From: Bacteroides muris (ex Afrizal et al. 2022)
Lineage (GTDB): Bacteria; Bacteroidota; Bacteroidia; Bacteroidales; Bacteroidaceae
Length of the DNA stretch: 64,000 nucleotides
NCBI RefSeq assembly: GCF_004793475.1
Contig: NZ_SRYZ01000003.1
Location: 1-64,000 of the forward strand
Direction: 5' to 3'
Below the pieces are notes generated by a model. The model was not told the DNA's origin, did not search any database, and saw nothing but the letters and a program-made list of their open reading frames with translations. Within the stretch, counting starts at the first letter, position 1; the number at the start of each line of letters is the position of its first letter. A program made the translations under genes and the position numbers. Of this stretch, positions 50,758 to 60,321 are shown piece after piece.

Positions 50758-51204
50758 ATGATAGAGCAATTCAACTTTGATATCCGCCTTATCTTTGCCA
50801 TACTGAACGGCAAGGTGTCGGCTGCCATTAATCGCAAACTGTCCCGCAACTTCCGTCAAAACGGTCTGGAGATTACTCCGGAACAGTGGACTGTCCTCAT
50901 TTTCTTATGGGAAAAGGACGGGGTGACGCAACAAGAGTTGTGTAATGCAACTTTCAAAGACAAACCCAGCATGACGCGCCTCATCGACAACATGGAGCGA
51001 CAACATCTTGTTGTACGCATATCGGATAAAAAAGACCGCCGCACCAATCTGATACACCTGACCAAAGATGGCAAAGAACTGGAAGAACGTGCGCGCGTCA
51101 TTGCCAACCAAACCCTCAAAGAAGCCTTGAAAGGCATCACCATCGAAGAGCTCAGTGTGAGCCAGGAGGTACTGAGGAAGATTTTTTTCAATACCAAGGA
51201 TTAA
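50758..51204 (+). CDS. MarR-family transcriptional regulator
   Basis: 148 residues. The winged helix-turn-helix is visible: ITPEQWTVLIFLWEKDGVTQ (helices 2-3), NATFKDKPSMTRLIDNMERQ (recognition helix), VVRISDKKDRRTNLIHLTKD (wing with the conserved DxRxxxxxLT). Dimerisation helices lie at both ends. MarR proteins usually repress nearby efflux or stress genes. No target is adjacent except the 58-residue membrane protein that follows, 190 bp away. Confidence 0.9.
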   Translation: MIEQFNFDIRLIFAILNGKVSAAINRKLSRNFRQNGLEITPEQWTVLIFLWEKDGVTQQELCNATFKDKPSMTRLIDNMERQHLVVRISDKKDRRTNLIHLTKDGKELEERARVIANQTLKEALKGITIEELSVSQEVLRKIFFNTKD

Positions 51205-51395
51205 ATTAAGAAATAAGGGTTAGGGATTAAGGGAAGGGAAAATAGGACTTGAATGCTTCATTTTTTATTCCTCATTCTTCATTCTTTATTAAAATATGGA
51301 TTTTTTGCAAAAATAATTTCGCTTGTTAAAGAATTATGCTTTTCTTTGTGACAAGAATACGAAAGAATATAATAATCTAATTAAAATACACACAC

Positions 51396-51572
51396 ATGAA
51401 AGGCTTATTAAAAAATCTGGGATTGATATTAGTCGTAATAGGAGCTGTAATCTTGGTTGCATGTTCTTTTACCGGAAATGTTAACAACAACACCATCTTA
51501 GGCAGTTCTGCCGTTTTGGTTGTAGTGGGATTGATTTCCTACATTGTCATCAACAAAAGAATAGCCGACTGA
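51396..51572 (+). CDS. 58-residue membrane protein with two helices
   Basis: Encodes MKGLLKNLGLILVVIGAVIL, then VACSFTGNVNNNTILGSS, then a second helix AVLVVVGLISYIVINKR and IAD. The two hydrophobic segments (about 7-24 and 37-53) flank a short polar loop, so both termini probably face the cytoplasm. A strong terminator follows 22 bp after the stop, supporting a real transcript. It resembles small uncharacterised Bacteroides membrane proteins; function unknown. Confidence 0.75.
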   Translation: MKGLLKNLGLILVVIGAVILVACSFTGNVNNNTILGSSAVLVVVGLISYIVINKRIAD

Positions 51573-51594
51573 TATCAAAAGGAAAAAAATAAAG

Positions 51595-51632
51595 AAGGCG
51601 GTTAGCATATAATGCAGACCGCCTTTTTTATT
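51595..51632 (+). terminator. Terminator of the small membrane protein gene
   Basis: An 8-bp GC-rich stem AAGGCGGT (51595-51602) with ACCGCCTT (51618-51625) followed by T residues. Confidence 0.9.
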
Positions 51633-51663
51633 GTCTCTCTCCTCCTAGAGAAGCAGAGTCTCG

Positions 51664-52365
51664 TCAAGACTCAGCTTCCGGAGTAATCAGTTTATATCCC
51701 TTTCCGTGAATATTGATGATTTCAATCGAATCATCCTCTTTCAGGTGCTTACGCAACTTCGTAATATATACATCCATACTGCGTGCATTGAAATAGTTAT
51801 CGTCAATCCAGATAGTCTTCAACGCAAAGTCACGCTGTAAGATTTCGTTGGCATGCGCACAAAGCAAACCCAGTAGTTCGGATTCTTTGGTGGTCAGTTT
51901 GGTCTGCTTCTCGGCGGTCGCCAGAATCTGTTTCTGCGTGTCGAATGTAAACTTACCAATTTTATAGATATTGCTTTCCTTGTTCTTCTTTCCGCGAACG
52001 CGTCTCAAGATAGCTTCAATTCTGAAAGTCAGCTCTTCCATACTGAAAGGCTTTGTAATGTAGTCATCGGCACCAATCTTGAAGCCTTCCAGAATATCCT
52101 CCTTCAACGTCTTTGCCGTCAAGAAGATAATGGGGATTTCAGCGTTGGCCGCACGCACTTCCTGTGCCAGTGTGAATCCGTCTTTTTTCGGCATCATCAC
52201 ATCAAACACACACAAGTCATATTTATTCTTCAAGAAAGCCTTGTAGCCTGCTTCTCCATCGGGATATAACTCGGCAGCATAGCCTTTTGCCTGTAAATAT
52301 TCTCTTAAAAGCATGCCAAGATTTTCATCATCTTCGCACAATAAAATACGCAGTTTCTCGTCCAT
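51664..52365 (-). CDS. rprY: Two-component response regulator RprY
   Basis: 233 residues of the OmpR/PhoB type. The receiver domain has ILLCEDDENLG (acidic pocket), CVFDVMMPKKDG (phospho-Asp near 54), IIFLTAKT (Thr/Ser switch) and DDYITKPFSM (Lys near 104). The winged-helix effector domain ends with RSMDVYITKLRKHLKEDDS and INIHGKGYKLI. The whole chain is very close to what I recall of Bacteroides fragilis RprY. Start taken as the ATG at 52365 (MDEKLRILLCEDDENLG), one base after the rprX stop. Confidence 0.93.
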   Translation of the reverse strand: MDEKLRILLCEDDENLGMLLREYLQAKGYAAELYPDGEAGYKAFLKNKYDLCVFDVMMPKKDGFTLAQEVRAANAEIPIIFLTAKTLKEDILEGFKIGADDYITKPFSMEELTFRIEAILRRVRGKKNKESNIYKIGKFTFDTQKQILATAEKQTKLTTKESELLGLLCAHANEILQRDFALKTIWIDDNYFNARSMDVYITKLRKHLKEDDSIEIINIHGKGYKLITPEAES

Positions 52366-52366
52366 A

Positions 52367-53914
52367 TCAATCAATTTTTAATAAAGGTAATGCAATAATA
52401 AATTTAGTTCCTACGTTCAGTTCACTTTCCGCCCGGATGATTCCCTTATGATCCATAATAATTTTCTTCACATAAGCCAATCCTAAGCCGAAGCCCTTCA
52501 CATCGTGCAGATTACCTGTATGCACACGATAGAACTTCTCAAATATCTTTTTCAAATTCTCCTTCTTGATACCGATACCGTTATCCTGAATCGAAATCAT
52601 CAGTTTGCCCGACTCATTCCAAGTCTTTACCGTCAATTGCAAATCCGTATCCGGGCGTTTATACTTCACTGCATTATCCATGAGGTTGAAAATCACATTG
52701 GTGATATGCATCTCATCGGCAAAGATTACGGGATTCGTAGCTTTAAGCTCCGACTCAATCTTTCCATTATAACGCTCCACTTTCAGCGTAAAGGTATTGA
52801 TGACACCTGTTATCAATTCGTTTGCATCCAGTTCTTTCATCTTCAAAGTGGCCTTCTGCCGATCGAACATTGACATCTGAAGCACTTTCTCAACCTGAAA
52901 TCTCAAACGCTTCGTTTCATCGTTGATGACACCCGATATATGCTGGAACATAGTCGGAGATTTACCCACAGCCGGGTCTTTCAACATCTGCGCTGCCAGA
53001 GAAATAGTCGATATCGGCGTCTTGAACTCGTGCGTCATATTGTTGATGAAATCATTCTTCATCTCCGTCAGCTTCTTCTGGCGGAACACGATGTAAATCG
53101 TAAAGATGAACGTCACCAACAGTACAAAAGTAAATATCATCGACGGTATCATAAACCTGACCGAATCGAAGATATAATCCTTCTTTCCGGGAAAGTGTAT
53201 CTTGACGATACTCATACGGGCAGGCGGATCATTCAAAAACAATGGCTGCGAATAAGAGCTTTCACTCCCAACATCGCTATAATCCGAACAACGGTATACT
53301 TCTCTGCCCTCCCGGTCTATCACCTTGAAGTGATAATCCATATCACCAAGACCATTCTCTATCAAACCTGCTTTAAGATACTGGTCCAAACTTTTGAAAT
53401 TAACACGTTCCTCAATCGGCTTGTCGCTGGCATTGTATACCATCTGCAACACTACCTCGTCCACCAACGCACGCTGATAAAGATAGCGGTTTTTAAGCAT
53501 CTCTATCTGCGAGCGTGAAGTCTGAGGAATGGTTCTTGCCCCATGCTTGCGTGAAATCATCGCTCTTGGCAATGCAGAAGGCTCGTTGCTGAAAGTCTTC
53601 AATTCCACCGAAGAACGGACACTGCCGTCCGGAGCCGTCATCACAAACCGCTGGGTCCGCATCACCCCGCTACTGCCTTGCGACTGTTCCCACGCCTTCT
53701 TTTCCGCTTCGGTAATATCCTCATTCAGCCAACGCACAACCTCTGCAGACTCTGCCTGTTTCGAAGCAGCCATCAACGCGCGCTTCACCGATTCTTCAAA
53801 TTGTCCGTTACGCATCTTTACCATTTCCTCAATATAGCCTATCTGCAGATACAGCAAACTGAGAAAGGAAAGCCCCATAACGATACCTAATATCCATATA
53901 GTTGACTTTTTCAT
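52367..53914 (-). CDS. rprX: Sensor histidine kinase RprX
   Basis: 515 residues. Transmembrane helix 1 (about 4-25), a periplasmic sensor domain of about 220 residues, and helix 2 (about 256-279, SMIFTFVLLVTFIFTIYIVF) lead to a cytoplasmic kinase. The HisKA box is NNMTHEFKTPISTISLAAQM (phospho-His near 294). The HATPase motifs are NLMDNAVKY (N box), IQDNGIGIKKENLKKIFEKF (G1/F) and GFGLGLAYVKKIIMDHKG (G2). It is transcribed with rprY. RprXY regulates stress and envelope functions in Bacteroides. Start placed at MKKSTIWILG. Confidence 0.92.
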   Translation of the reverse strand: MKKSTIWILGIVMGLSFLSLLYLQIGYIEEMVKMRNGQFEESVKRALMAASKQAESAEVVRWLNEDITEAEKKAWEQSQGSSGVMRTQRFVMTAPDGSVRSSVELKTFSNEPSALPRAMISRKHGARTIPQTSRSQIEMLKNRYLYQRALVDEVVLQMVYNASDKPIEERVNFKSLDQYLKAGLIENGLGDMDYHFKVIDREGREVYRCSDYSDVGSESSYSQPLFLNDPPARMSIVKIHFPGKKDYIFDSVRFMIPSMIFTFVLLVTFIFTIYIVFRQKKLTEMKNDFINNMTHEFKTPISTISLAAQMLKDPAVGKSPTMFQHISGVINDETKRLRFQVEKVLQMSMFDRQKATLKMKELDANELITGVINTFTLKVERYNGKIESELKATNPVIFADEMHITNVIFNLMDNAVKYKRPDTDLQLTVKTWNESGKLMISIQDNGIGIKKENLKKIFEKFYRVHTGNLHDVKGFGLGLAYVKKIIMDHKGIIRAESELNVGTKFIIALPLLKID

Positions 53915-54052
53915 AGTCACAAAATTAACACTCCCTAATTAACATTCCTAACCAATTAACCTGATTTAACCGGATGTTCTCGTAAATTAACCGAAGACCA
54001 TTTTTTAGGTGGTATTATGAACATTATAACAAAAACACAACTCTTTGGTTTG

Positions 54053-54060
54053 CAAATTTA
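54053..54060 (-). promoter_or_regulatory. -7 element for rprXY
   Basis: Minus-strand TAAATTTG fits TAnnTTTG. It lies about 140 bp upstream of the rprX start, leaving a long leader. No gene is seen in 53915-54113. Confidence 0.5.
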
Positions 54061-54113
54061 ATAAAAAATTAATCATTCAATTCACAATTCCACATGTTCT
54101 TAATCTACATTAA

Positions 54114-54156
54114 TGAAAAAAGCCGTCATTACTTGCCATGAAGTAATAACGGCTTT
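54114..54156 (-). terminator. Terminator of the EF-G2 gene
   Basis: A 14-bp stem (AGCCGTCATTACTT 54121-54134 with AAGTAATAACGGCT 54141-54154, one mismatch) followed on the minus strand by a run of T, about 60 bp after the stop. Confidence 0.85.
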
Positions 54157-54214
54157 AACAAATGTTATATTAGCAGCCGGTAGTTACAACAACAAAACTA
54201 CCAACCACCAAGAA

Positions 54215-56371
54215 TCATTCTTCAGCTTGCTTGGCCTCAAATTCCTTGATCAGCTTATCTTGTACATCACTCGGAACGAGTTCATAGCTGGCAAACTTCA
54301 TGATGAACGAAGCACGTCCGCCAGTCAGCGAACTAAGTGCCGTAGAGTAAGATGACATTTCCTTCAAAGGCACCTTGGCGCTCAGTTTCTCGTAACCTGC
54401 CTCACTGCTCATACCCATAATCATGGCACGGCGTCCCTGTAAGTCACCCATCACGTCACCCATCTTGTCCGACGGAACGAATACCTCCACGTCATAAATG
54501 GGTTCCAGAATCTTCGGACCTGCATTCTTGAATGCTTCGCTAAACGCATTTCGTCCTGCCAGCATGAAAGAAATTTCATTGGAATCCACCGGGTGCATCT
54601 TTCCATCATATACGATGACGCGTACATCGCGGGCATACGAACCTGTCAACGGTCCCTGCTCCATACGCGACATGATACCTTTCAGGATAGCCGGCATGAA
54701 GCGTGCATCAATGGAGCCCCCCACGATACTGTTGACAAACACCAGCTTGCCACCCCATTCCAATGACACTTCTTCGGTACCCTTGACATTCATCTTGAAC
54801 TCCTGCCCATTAAACTTATAGGTTTCGGGCATCGGCATACCTTCATAGTAAGGCTCAACAATCAGATGAACTTCACCGAACTGGCCTGCACCGCCCGACT
54901 GTTTTTTATGGCGATAATCCGCACGCGCAGCTTTCGTAATCGTTTCACGATATGGTATTCTCGGTTCTTCAAACTTGACTTGCAGCTTCTCGTTGTTTTC
55001 CAGACGCCACTTCAAGGTACGCAAGTGGAATTCACCCTGTCCATGTACAATAGTCTGACGCAGTTCCTTAGACTGGTCTATCACCCATGTCGGGTCTTCC
55101 TCGCGCATACGGTTCAAAGCAACCATCATCTTTTCCGTATCCGACTCGTTCAACGGTTTGATGGCACGTGAATATTTTGAGTTCGGGTATTTAATGAAGT
55201 TGAAACGGCTTTCAGAACCCTTTCCATTCAAAGTATTACCGGTATGCACGTCCTTCAGCTTCACCGTACAGCCGATGTCACCGGCTACCATTTCCTCTAC
55301 CTTGATGCGGTTTGCACCGGCACAAGCATAAATCTGGGCGATACGCTCCTTGGAACCACGGTCTGCATTGGTAAAGTCATCACCTTCGTGCACCTTGCCA
55401 CTCATCACCTTGAAGTACTGAACATCACCGATATGCGGTTCAACGGCAGTCTTGAAGAAATACAGGGAAGTCGGTCCGTTGGAATCCGGTTGCACCACTT
55501 CACCGCGTGTATTATGCACCGGCGGCATTTCGTCCACAAACGGTACCACATTACCCAAGAATTCCATCAGACGGCGTACGCCCATATCCTTGCCGGCGCA
55601 GACACAGAATACCGGGAACATACCGCGTGAAGCCAATCCCTTGCGGATACCTTCGCGCATTTCATCTTCGGTCAAAGAATCCTGCTCAAAGAATTTCTCC
55701 ATAAGGCCTTCGTCATGTTCGGCAGCAGCCTCCACCAATGCCTTGTGCAGTTCTGTCGCCTTCTCCATTTCTTCGGCAGGAATATCTTCGATAGTGGGAG
55801 CACCGCCATCGGGTCCCCACGAATATTTTTTCATCAAAAGTACATCAATCAACGAATTGAAACTCGGTCCGGTAGCCAAAGGATATTGCACCGGCACAAC
55901 CTTCGGGCCGTATATGGATTGCAACTGCTCAAGCACCATGTCATAATCGCACTTCTCATTATCGAGCTGGTTTACCAGGAAGATGACCGGTTTACCCAGT
56001 TTCTCTGTGTAACGGAAATGGTTCTGCGTACCTACCTCGGGACCGTATTGCCCGTTCAGCAGCAGAATGGCAGTATCAGTAACGTTGAGTGCCGTCATGG
56101 CAGCTCCTACAAAGTCATCACTACCCGGACAGTCGATGATATTCAGTTTCTTGCCGTTCCACTCCACATGGAAAACGGTGGAAAACACAGAATAGCCGTA
56201 TTCCTGTTCCACCGGGAAGTAATCGCTGACTGTATTCTTGGCAGTAATTCTGCCGCGACGTTTTATAATACCACTCTCAAAGAGCAGCGCTTCCGTGAGA
56301 GTGGTTTTACCCGAGCCGTCATTGCCAAGGAGGGCAATGTTCTTAATTTCATTCGTCTGATATACTTTCAT
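54215..56371 (-). CDS. Elongation factor G paralogue with degenerate GTPase motifs (EF-G2 type)
   Basis: 718 residues with all EF-G domains. G1 is GNDGSGKT (16-23) and the G4 equivalent is NQLD (134-137). Two catalytic features differ from canonical EF-G. Switch I reads EQEYGYSV (55-62) instead of EQERGITI, and G3 reads DCPGSDDF (80-87) instead of DTPGHVDF, so the water-positioning His is Ser. Domain IV retains a typical tip region (HKKQSGGAGQFGEVHLIVEP). This fits the EF-G2 (FusA2) paralogue described in Bacteroides as supporting translocation without GTPase activity under starvation. Related ribosomal-protection proteins are a less likely alternative. Monocistronic. Confidence 0.88.
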   Translation of the reverse strand: MKVYQTNEIKNIALLGNDGSGKTTLTEALLFESGIIKRRGRITAKNTVSDYFPVEQEYGYSVFSTVFHVEWNGKKLNIIDCPGSDDFVGAAMTALNVTDTAILLLNGQYGPEVGTQNHFRYTEKLGKPVIFLVNQLDNEKCDYDMVLEQLQSIYGPKVVPVQYPLATGPSFNSLIDVLLMKKYSWGPDGGAPTIEDIPAEEMEKATELHKALVEAAAEHDEGLMEKFFEQDSLTEDEMREGIRKGLASRGMFPVFCVCAGKDMGVRRLMEFLGNVVPFVDEMPPVHNTRGEVVQPDSNGPTSLYFFKTAVEPHIGDVQYFKVMSGKVHEGDDFTNADRGSKERIAQIYACAGANRIKVEEMVAGDIGCTVKLKDVHTGNTLNGKGSESRFNFIKYPNSKYSRAIKPLNESDTEKMMVALNRMREEDPTWVIDQSKELRQTIVHGQGEFHLRTLKWRLENNEKLQVKFEEPRIPYRETITKAARADYRHKKQSGGAGQFGEVHLIVEPYYEGMPMPETYKFNGQEFKMNVKGTEEVSLEWGGKLVFVNSIVGGSIDARFMPAILKGIMSRMEQGPLTGSYARDVRVIVYDGKMHPVDSNEISFMLAGRNAFSEAFKNAGPKILEPIYDVEVFVPSDKMGDVMGDLQGRRAMIMGMSSEAGYEKLSAKVPLKEMSSYSTALSSLTGGRASFIMKFASYELVPSDVQDKLIKEFEAKQAEE

Positions 56372-56554
56372 GATATATTAAGATTTTAAGTGAATAACCT
56401 GACATACGATGATGCCGTTAACTTTTGTGAGGCGCAAATTAGGCATTAATTAAAAGAAAAACAACAGAGGGAAGCATGTTATAAAACACAATACCCCCTA
56501 CCTATAACTTAAGAAACAAATACAAACTCAATAAAAAAGACAGAAAAACATCAC

Positions 56555-56590
56555 AAAAAGGAGAGATTAGAACTATAATCTCTCCTTTTT
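56555..56590. terminator. Hairpin between the EF-G2 and GH35 genes
   Basis: A perfect 14-bp stem AAAAAGGAGAGATT (56555-56568) with AATCTCTCCTTTTT (56577-56590), A-rich on one side and T-rich on the other. It could stop transcription in either direction or act as an attenuator. Apart from this and the -7 element at 56628, the 56372-56683 gap shows no gene. Confidence 0.65.
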
Positions 56591-56627
56591 GACATATTTA
56601 CCTACCTTCCATTTCTCAACTTTCGCA

Positions 56628-56635
56628 TATCTTTG
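56628..56635 (+). promoter_or_regulatory. -7 element for the GH43-GH35 gene
   Basis: TATCTTTG, 48 bp upstream of the ATG at 56684. Confidence 0.65.
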
Positions 56636-56683
56636 CCGCAAACATAAAAATGATTTATTAATTATCTAATACCAAATTCTTAA

Positions 56684-59600
56684 ATGAAAAAGAAAATTAT
56701 TTGGAGTTTTGCATTATTGGTCTGCCTTTGCTGCCTGCCATCTGCAAAAACAAAAGCACAAACGAAAAGTGCCGCAATCATACCCGGGGATATCTGGAAG
56801 GACACGGACGGCAATCCCATCAACGCTCATGGCGGCGGCCTTCTTTATCATGAAGGAACCTACTATTGGTACGGTGAATACAAAAAAGGGGAAACTATCC
56901 TGCCCGAATGGGCCACATGGGAATGCTACCGCACCGACGTAACCGGTGTAAGCTGCTACTCTTCAAAAGACCTGCTGAACTGGAAGTTCGAAGGTATCGT
57001 ACTACCTGCAGTGAAAGACGACGAGAAACACGACCTACACCCCAGTAAGGTGCTGGAACGTCCTAAAGTGATTTACAACGAAAAGACAAAGAAATTCGTC
57101 ATGTGGGCACATGTGGAAAGCGCCGACTATAGTAAGGCGTGTGCCGGTGTAGCGGTCAGCGATTCTCCTACCGGGACATTCACCTATGTAGGTAGTTTCC
57201 GTCCCAACGGTGCGATGAGCCGCGACCAGACAGTGTTTGTTGATGATAACGGCAAGGCATATCAGTTCTACTCTTCGGAAAACAACGCCACCTTATATAT
57301 AAGCGAGCTGACGGACGACTACCTGAAACCCAGCGGCCGCTATACACGCAACTTCGTAAAGCAAAGCCGCGAAGCACCGGCTGTATTCAAATACAACGGC
57401 AAGTACTATATGCTCTCTTCCGGTTGCACCGGCTGGGACCCCAATGTGGCCGAATTGGCAGTGGCAGACTCCATCATGGGGCAATGGACTATCATCGGCA
57501 ATCCGTGTACCGGTCTTGATGCAGACAAGACCTTCTACGCGCAAAGCACCTACGTACAGCAAGTCTATGGAAAAGGAAACGCCTACATCGCCATGTTCGA
57601 CCGTTGGAAGAAGAAAGATCTTGAGGATTCACGCTACGTATGGCTCCCGCTTGAATTCAGCAAAGACGGAACAATCACGATACCCTGGCGCGACAGTTGG
57701 AACCCGCATACCCAATGGGAAGGACAAGGTGACTTCTCAGCCGGAAAGGGTACTTTCCTGCTGAACGGCAAACCGTTTGTCATCAAAGCCGCAGAACTGC
57801 ACTATCCACGTATCCCCAAAGCCTATTGGGACCAACGCATCAAGCTATGCAAGGCACTGGGCATGAACACTATCTGCCTTTATGTATTCTGGAACTCCCA
57901 CGAGTCTCAGCCGGGAGTGTTCGACTTCAGCGGACAAAATGACCTGGCAGAGTTCTGCCGCCTATGCCAGCAAAATAACATGTATGTCATCCTGCGTCCG
58001 GGACCGTACGTCTGCGCCGAATGGGAAATGGGAGGACTGCCCTGGTGGTTGCTCAAGAAGAAGGACATACGCCTGCGCGAATCCGACCCCTACTTCATGG
58101 AACGTGTAGATATCTTTGAAAAAGCCGTTGCCGGGCAGGTAGCCGGTATGACCATACAGAACGGAGGTCCCATCATCATGGTACAAGTAGAAAACGAATA
58201 CGGCTCCTATGGGGAGGACAAAGGTTACGTATCGCAAATCCGCGACATTGTACGCGCCAATTACCCCGGCGTAGCACTGTTCCAATGCGACTGGGCGTCC
58301 AACTTCACCAAGAACGGACTCCACGACCTAGCATGGACCATGAACTTCGGTACGGGAGCCAACATCGACCAACAGTTTGCACCGCTGAAGAAGCTCCGTC
58401 CCGACAGCCCGCTGATGTGCTCCGAGTTCTGGAGCGGCTGGTTCGACAAGTGGGGAGCCAACCACGAAACCCGTCTGGCTGCCGACATGATTGCCGGTAT
58501 TGACGAAATGTTATCCAAAGGCATCTCCTTCAGCCTCTACATGACCCACGGAGGAACCAACTGGGGACACTGGGCAGGAGCAAACTCGCCGGGATTCGCC
58601 CCCGACGTTACCTCTTATGACTACGATGCCCCTATCAGTGAATCTGGACAGACCACTCCCAAATACTGGGAATTACGGAAAACATTATCCAAATACATGG
58701 ATGGTGAGAAGCAGACTAAAGTTCCAGCTTTAATCAAGCCCATACGCATTCCAGCTTTCCAATTTACTGAAATGGCTCCTTTGTTCGACAACCTTCCTGC
58801 TGCCAAGAAAGACCGCAACATCCGCACCATGGAGGAATATGACCAGGGATTCGGAAGCATCCTCTACCGTACCACATTGCCCGAAATGAAAATCCCGTCC
58901 TTGCTTACCGTAAACGATGTGCACGACTACGCCCAAGTTTTCCTGGACGGCAAATACATCGGCAAACTGGACCGACGCAACGGTGAAAAGCAACTGGAAT
59001 TCCCCGCCTGCCCCAAAGGTGCACGCCTCGACATTCTGGTAGAAGCCATGGGCCGCATCAACTTTGGACGTGCCATCAAGGACTTCAAGGGTATCACCCA
59101 AAGCGTAGAACTTACCGTAAATATCGACGGCCGTCCTTTTACCTGTAACCTGAAAGATTGGGAAGTCTATAATCTCAAAGATACATACGATTTTTATAAG
59201 AACATGAAGTTCCAGCCCATTGGCTCACTGAAAGATGAATCAGGACAACGCATTCCGGGTTGCTACCGTGCCACCTTCAAGGTGAACAAGCCCAGCGACA
59301 CATTCCTTAACTTCGAGACTTGGGGCAAAGGATTTGTCTATGTCAACGGACACGCCATGGGACGCATTTGGGAAATCGGCCCACAACAGACCCTCTACAT
59401 CCCGGGATGCTGGTTGAAGCAAGGCGAGAATGAAGTGATTGTCTTCGACATCATCGGTCCCAAAGAAGCCAAGTCCGAAGGTCTGAGCGAACCATTGCTA
59501 GACCAATTACTTGTCACCAAATCGCTGACACACCGAAATGAGGGCGAAAACCTTGACTTGTCCGGTGAGCAGCCCGTTCTCTCCGGCAGCTTCAATCCCG

Positions 59601-60004
59601 GCAACGGCTGGCAGGAACGCAAATTTGCCCAGCCCGTCACCGGACGCTATATCTGCCTGGAAGCCTTGAACTCACAAGACGGAAAAGACTTGGCTTGTAT
59701 CGCCGAAATGTATCTGCTGGATGAGAATGGAGAACGTTTGTCACGAGAGCCCTGGATTGTCAACTATGCCGACAGCGAAGACGTATCCCACGTCAACTGT
59801 TCTGCTGACAAGCTCTTCGACCTCCAGGAATCAACCTACTGGAGCACAACAAAAGGTACTCCATACTCACATGCAGTTGTGATTGATTTGGGCAGCACCC
59901 GTACACTGACCGGCATACAGTATCTTCCCAGAATGGAGAGCGAAGTACCGGGTGGAATCAAAGACTTCAAAGTCTACGTAAAGACACAAAGCTTCAAATA
60001 TTGA
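56684..60004 (+). CDS. GH43-GH35-discoidin multidomain beta-galactosidase
   Basis: 1106 residues with a signal peptide (cleavage after TKAQ, about 25). Domain 1 (about 35-345) is a five-bladed GH43-type propeller of the 24/34-like kind, starting DIWKDTDGNPINAHGGGLLY and containing ERPKVIYN (candidate acid Glu) and TGWDPNVAEL. Domain 2 (about 360-680) is GH35, starting FLLNGKPFVIKAAELHYPRI. Its acid/base is in MVQVENEYGSYG (about 498-509) and its nucleophile in CSEFWSGW (about 578-585). Beta-sandwich domains and a C-terminal F5/8 discoidin-like module (about 960-1106) follow. The pairing suggests stepwise removal of beta-galactosyl units from a galactan or arabinogalactan side chain in the periplasm or at the surface. 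Confidence 0.88.
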   Translation: MKKKIIWSFALLVCLCCLPSAKTKAQTKSAAIIPGDIWKDTDGNPINAHGGGLLYHEGTYYWYGEYKKGETILPEWATWECYRTDVTGVSCYSSKDLLNWKFEGIVLPAVKDDEKHDLHPSKVLERPKVIYNEKTKKFVMWAHVESADYSKACAGVAVSDSPTGTFTYVGSFRPNGAMSRDQTVFVDDNGKAYQFYSSENNATLYISELTDDYLKPSGRYTRNFVKQSREAPAVFKYNGKYYMLSSGCTGWDPNVAELAVADSIMGQWTIIGNPCTGLDADKTFYAQSTYVQQVYGKGNAYIAMFDRWKKKDLEDSRYVWLPLEFSKDGTITIPWRDSWNPHTQWEGQGDFSAGKGTFLLNGKPFVIKAAELHYPRIPKAYWDQRIKLCKALGMNTICLYVFWNSHESQPGVFDFSGQNDLAEFCRLCQQNNMYVILRPGPYVCAEWEMGGLPWWLLKKKDIRLRESDPYFMERVDIFEKAVAGQVAGMTIQNGGPIIMVQVENEYGSYGEDKGYVSQIRDIVRANYPGVALFQCDWASNFTKNGLHDLAWTMNFGTGANIDQQFAPLKKLRPDSPLMCSEFWSGWFDKWGANHETRLAADMIAGIDEMLSKGISFSLYMTHGGTNWGHWAGANSPGFAPDVTSYDYDAPISESGQTTPKYWELRKTLSKYMDGEKQTKVPALIKPIRIPAFQFTEMAPLFDNLPAAKKDRNIRTMEEYDQGFGSILYRTTLPEMKIPSLLTVNDVHDYAQVFLDGKYIGKLDRRNGEKQLEFPACPKGARLDILVEAMGRINFGRAIKDFKGITQSVELTVNIDGRPFTCNLKDWEVYNLKDTYDFYKNMKFQPIGSLKDESGQRIPGCYRATFKVNKPSDTFLNFETWGKGFVYVNGHAMGRIWEIGPQQTLYIPGCWLKQGENEVIVFDIIGPKEAKSEGLSEPLLDQLLVTKSLTHRNEGENLDLSGEQPVLSGSFNPGNGWQERKFAQPVTGRYICLEALNSQDGKDLACIAEMYLLDENGERLSREPWIVNYADSEDVSHVNCSADKLFDLQESTYWSTTKGTPYSHAVVIDLGSTRTLTGIQYLPRMESEVPGGIKDFKVYVKTQSFKY

Positions 60005-60083
60005 TTTCGATTATATTATAAAGCAGAACTCCTGCCATGAATCATATCTTGTAAAAAAGTAAGATGAGGTATCTCATATTCAT

Positions 60084-60123
60084 CACATCTTCCCGGAATC
60101 CGGAAATATCCCGGGAAGATGTG
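60084..60123. repeat. Perfect 13-bp inverted repeat downstream of the GH43-GH35 gene
   Basis: CACATCTTCCCGG (60084-60096) pairs with CCGGGAAGATGTG (60111-60123). No T run follows on either strand. The rest of 60005-60321 has only a 34-codon ORF (ATG near 60148, FERILQRHEVPSRKSRFGTL) that may be chance or a remnant. Confidence 0.6.
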
Positions 60124-60321
60124 AATATAGCGTCCCGAATGAGCAAATGAATGTATTCGAAAGGATATTGCAGAGACATGAAGTGCCGTCCCGCAAGTCA
60201 CGGTTCGGCACACTATATCATGTGATGGAGTACGAGAATCAGCCCTGTTGATAATAAGTAAGTATCAGTTCATGCACAATCTTGAAGATTATATGCACAC
60301 CGTCCCAACATGGGCAATCTT

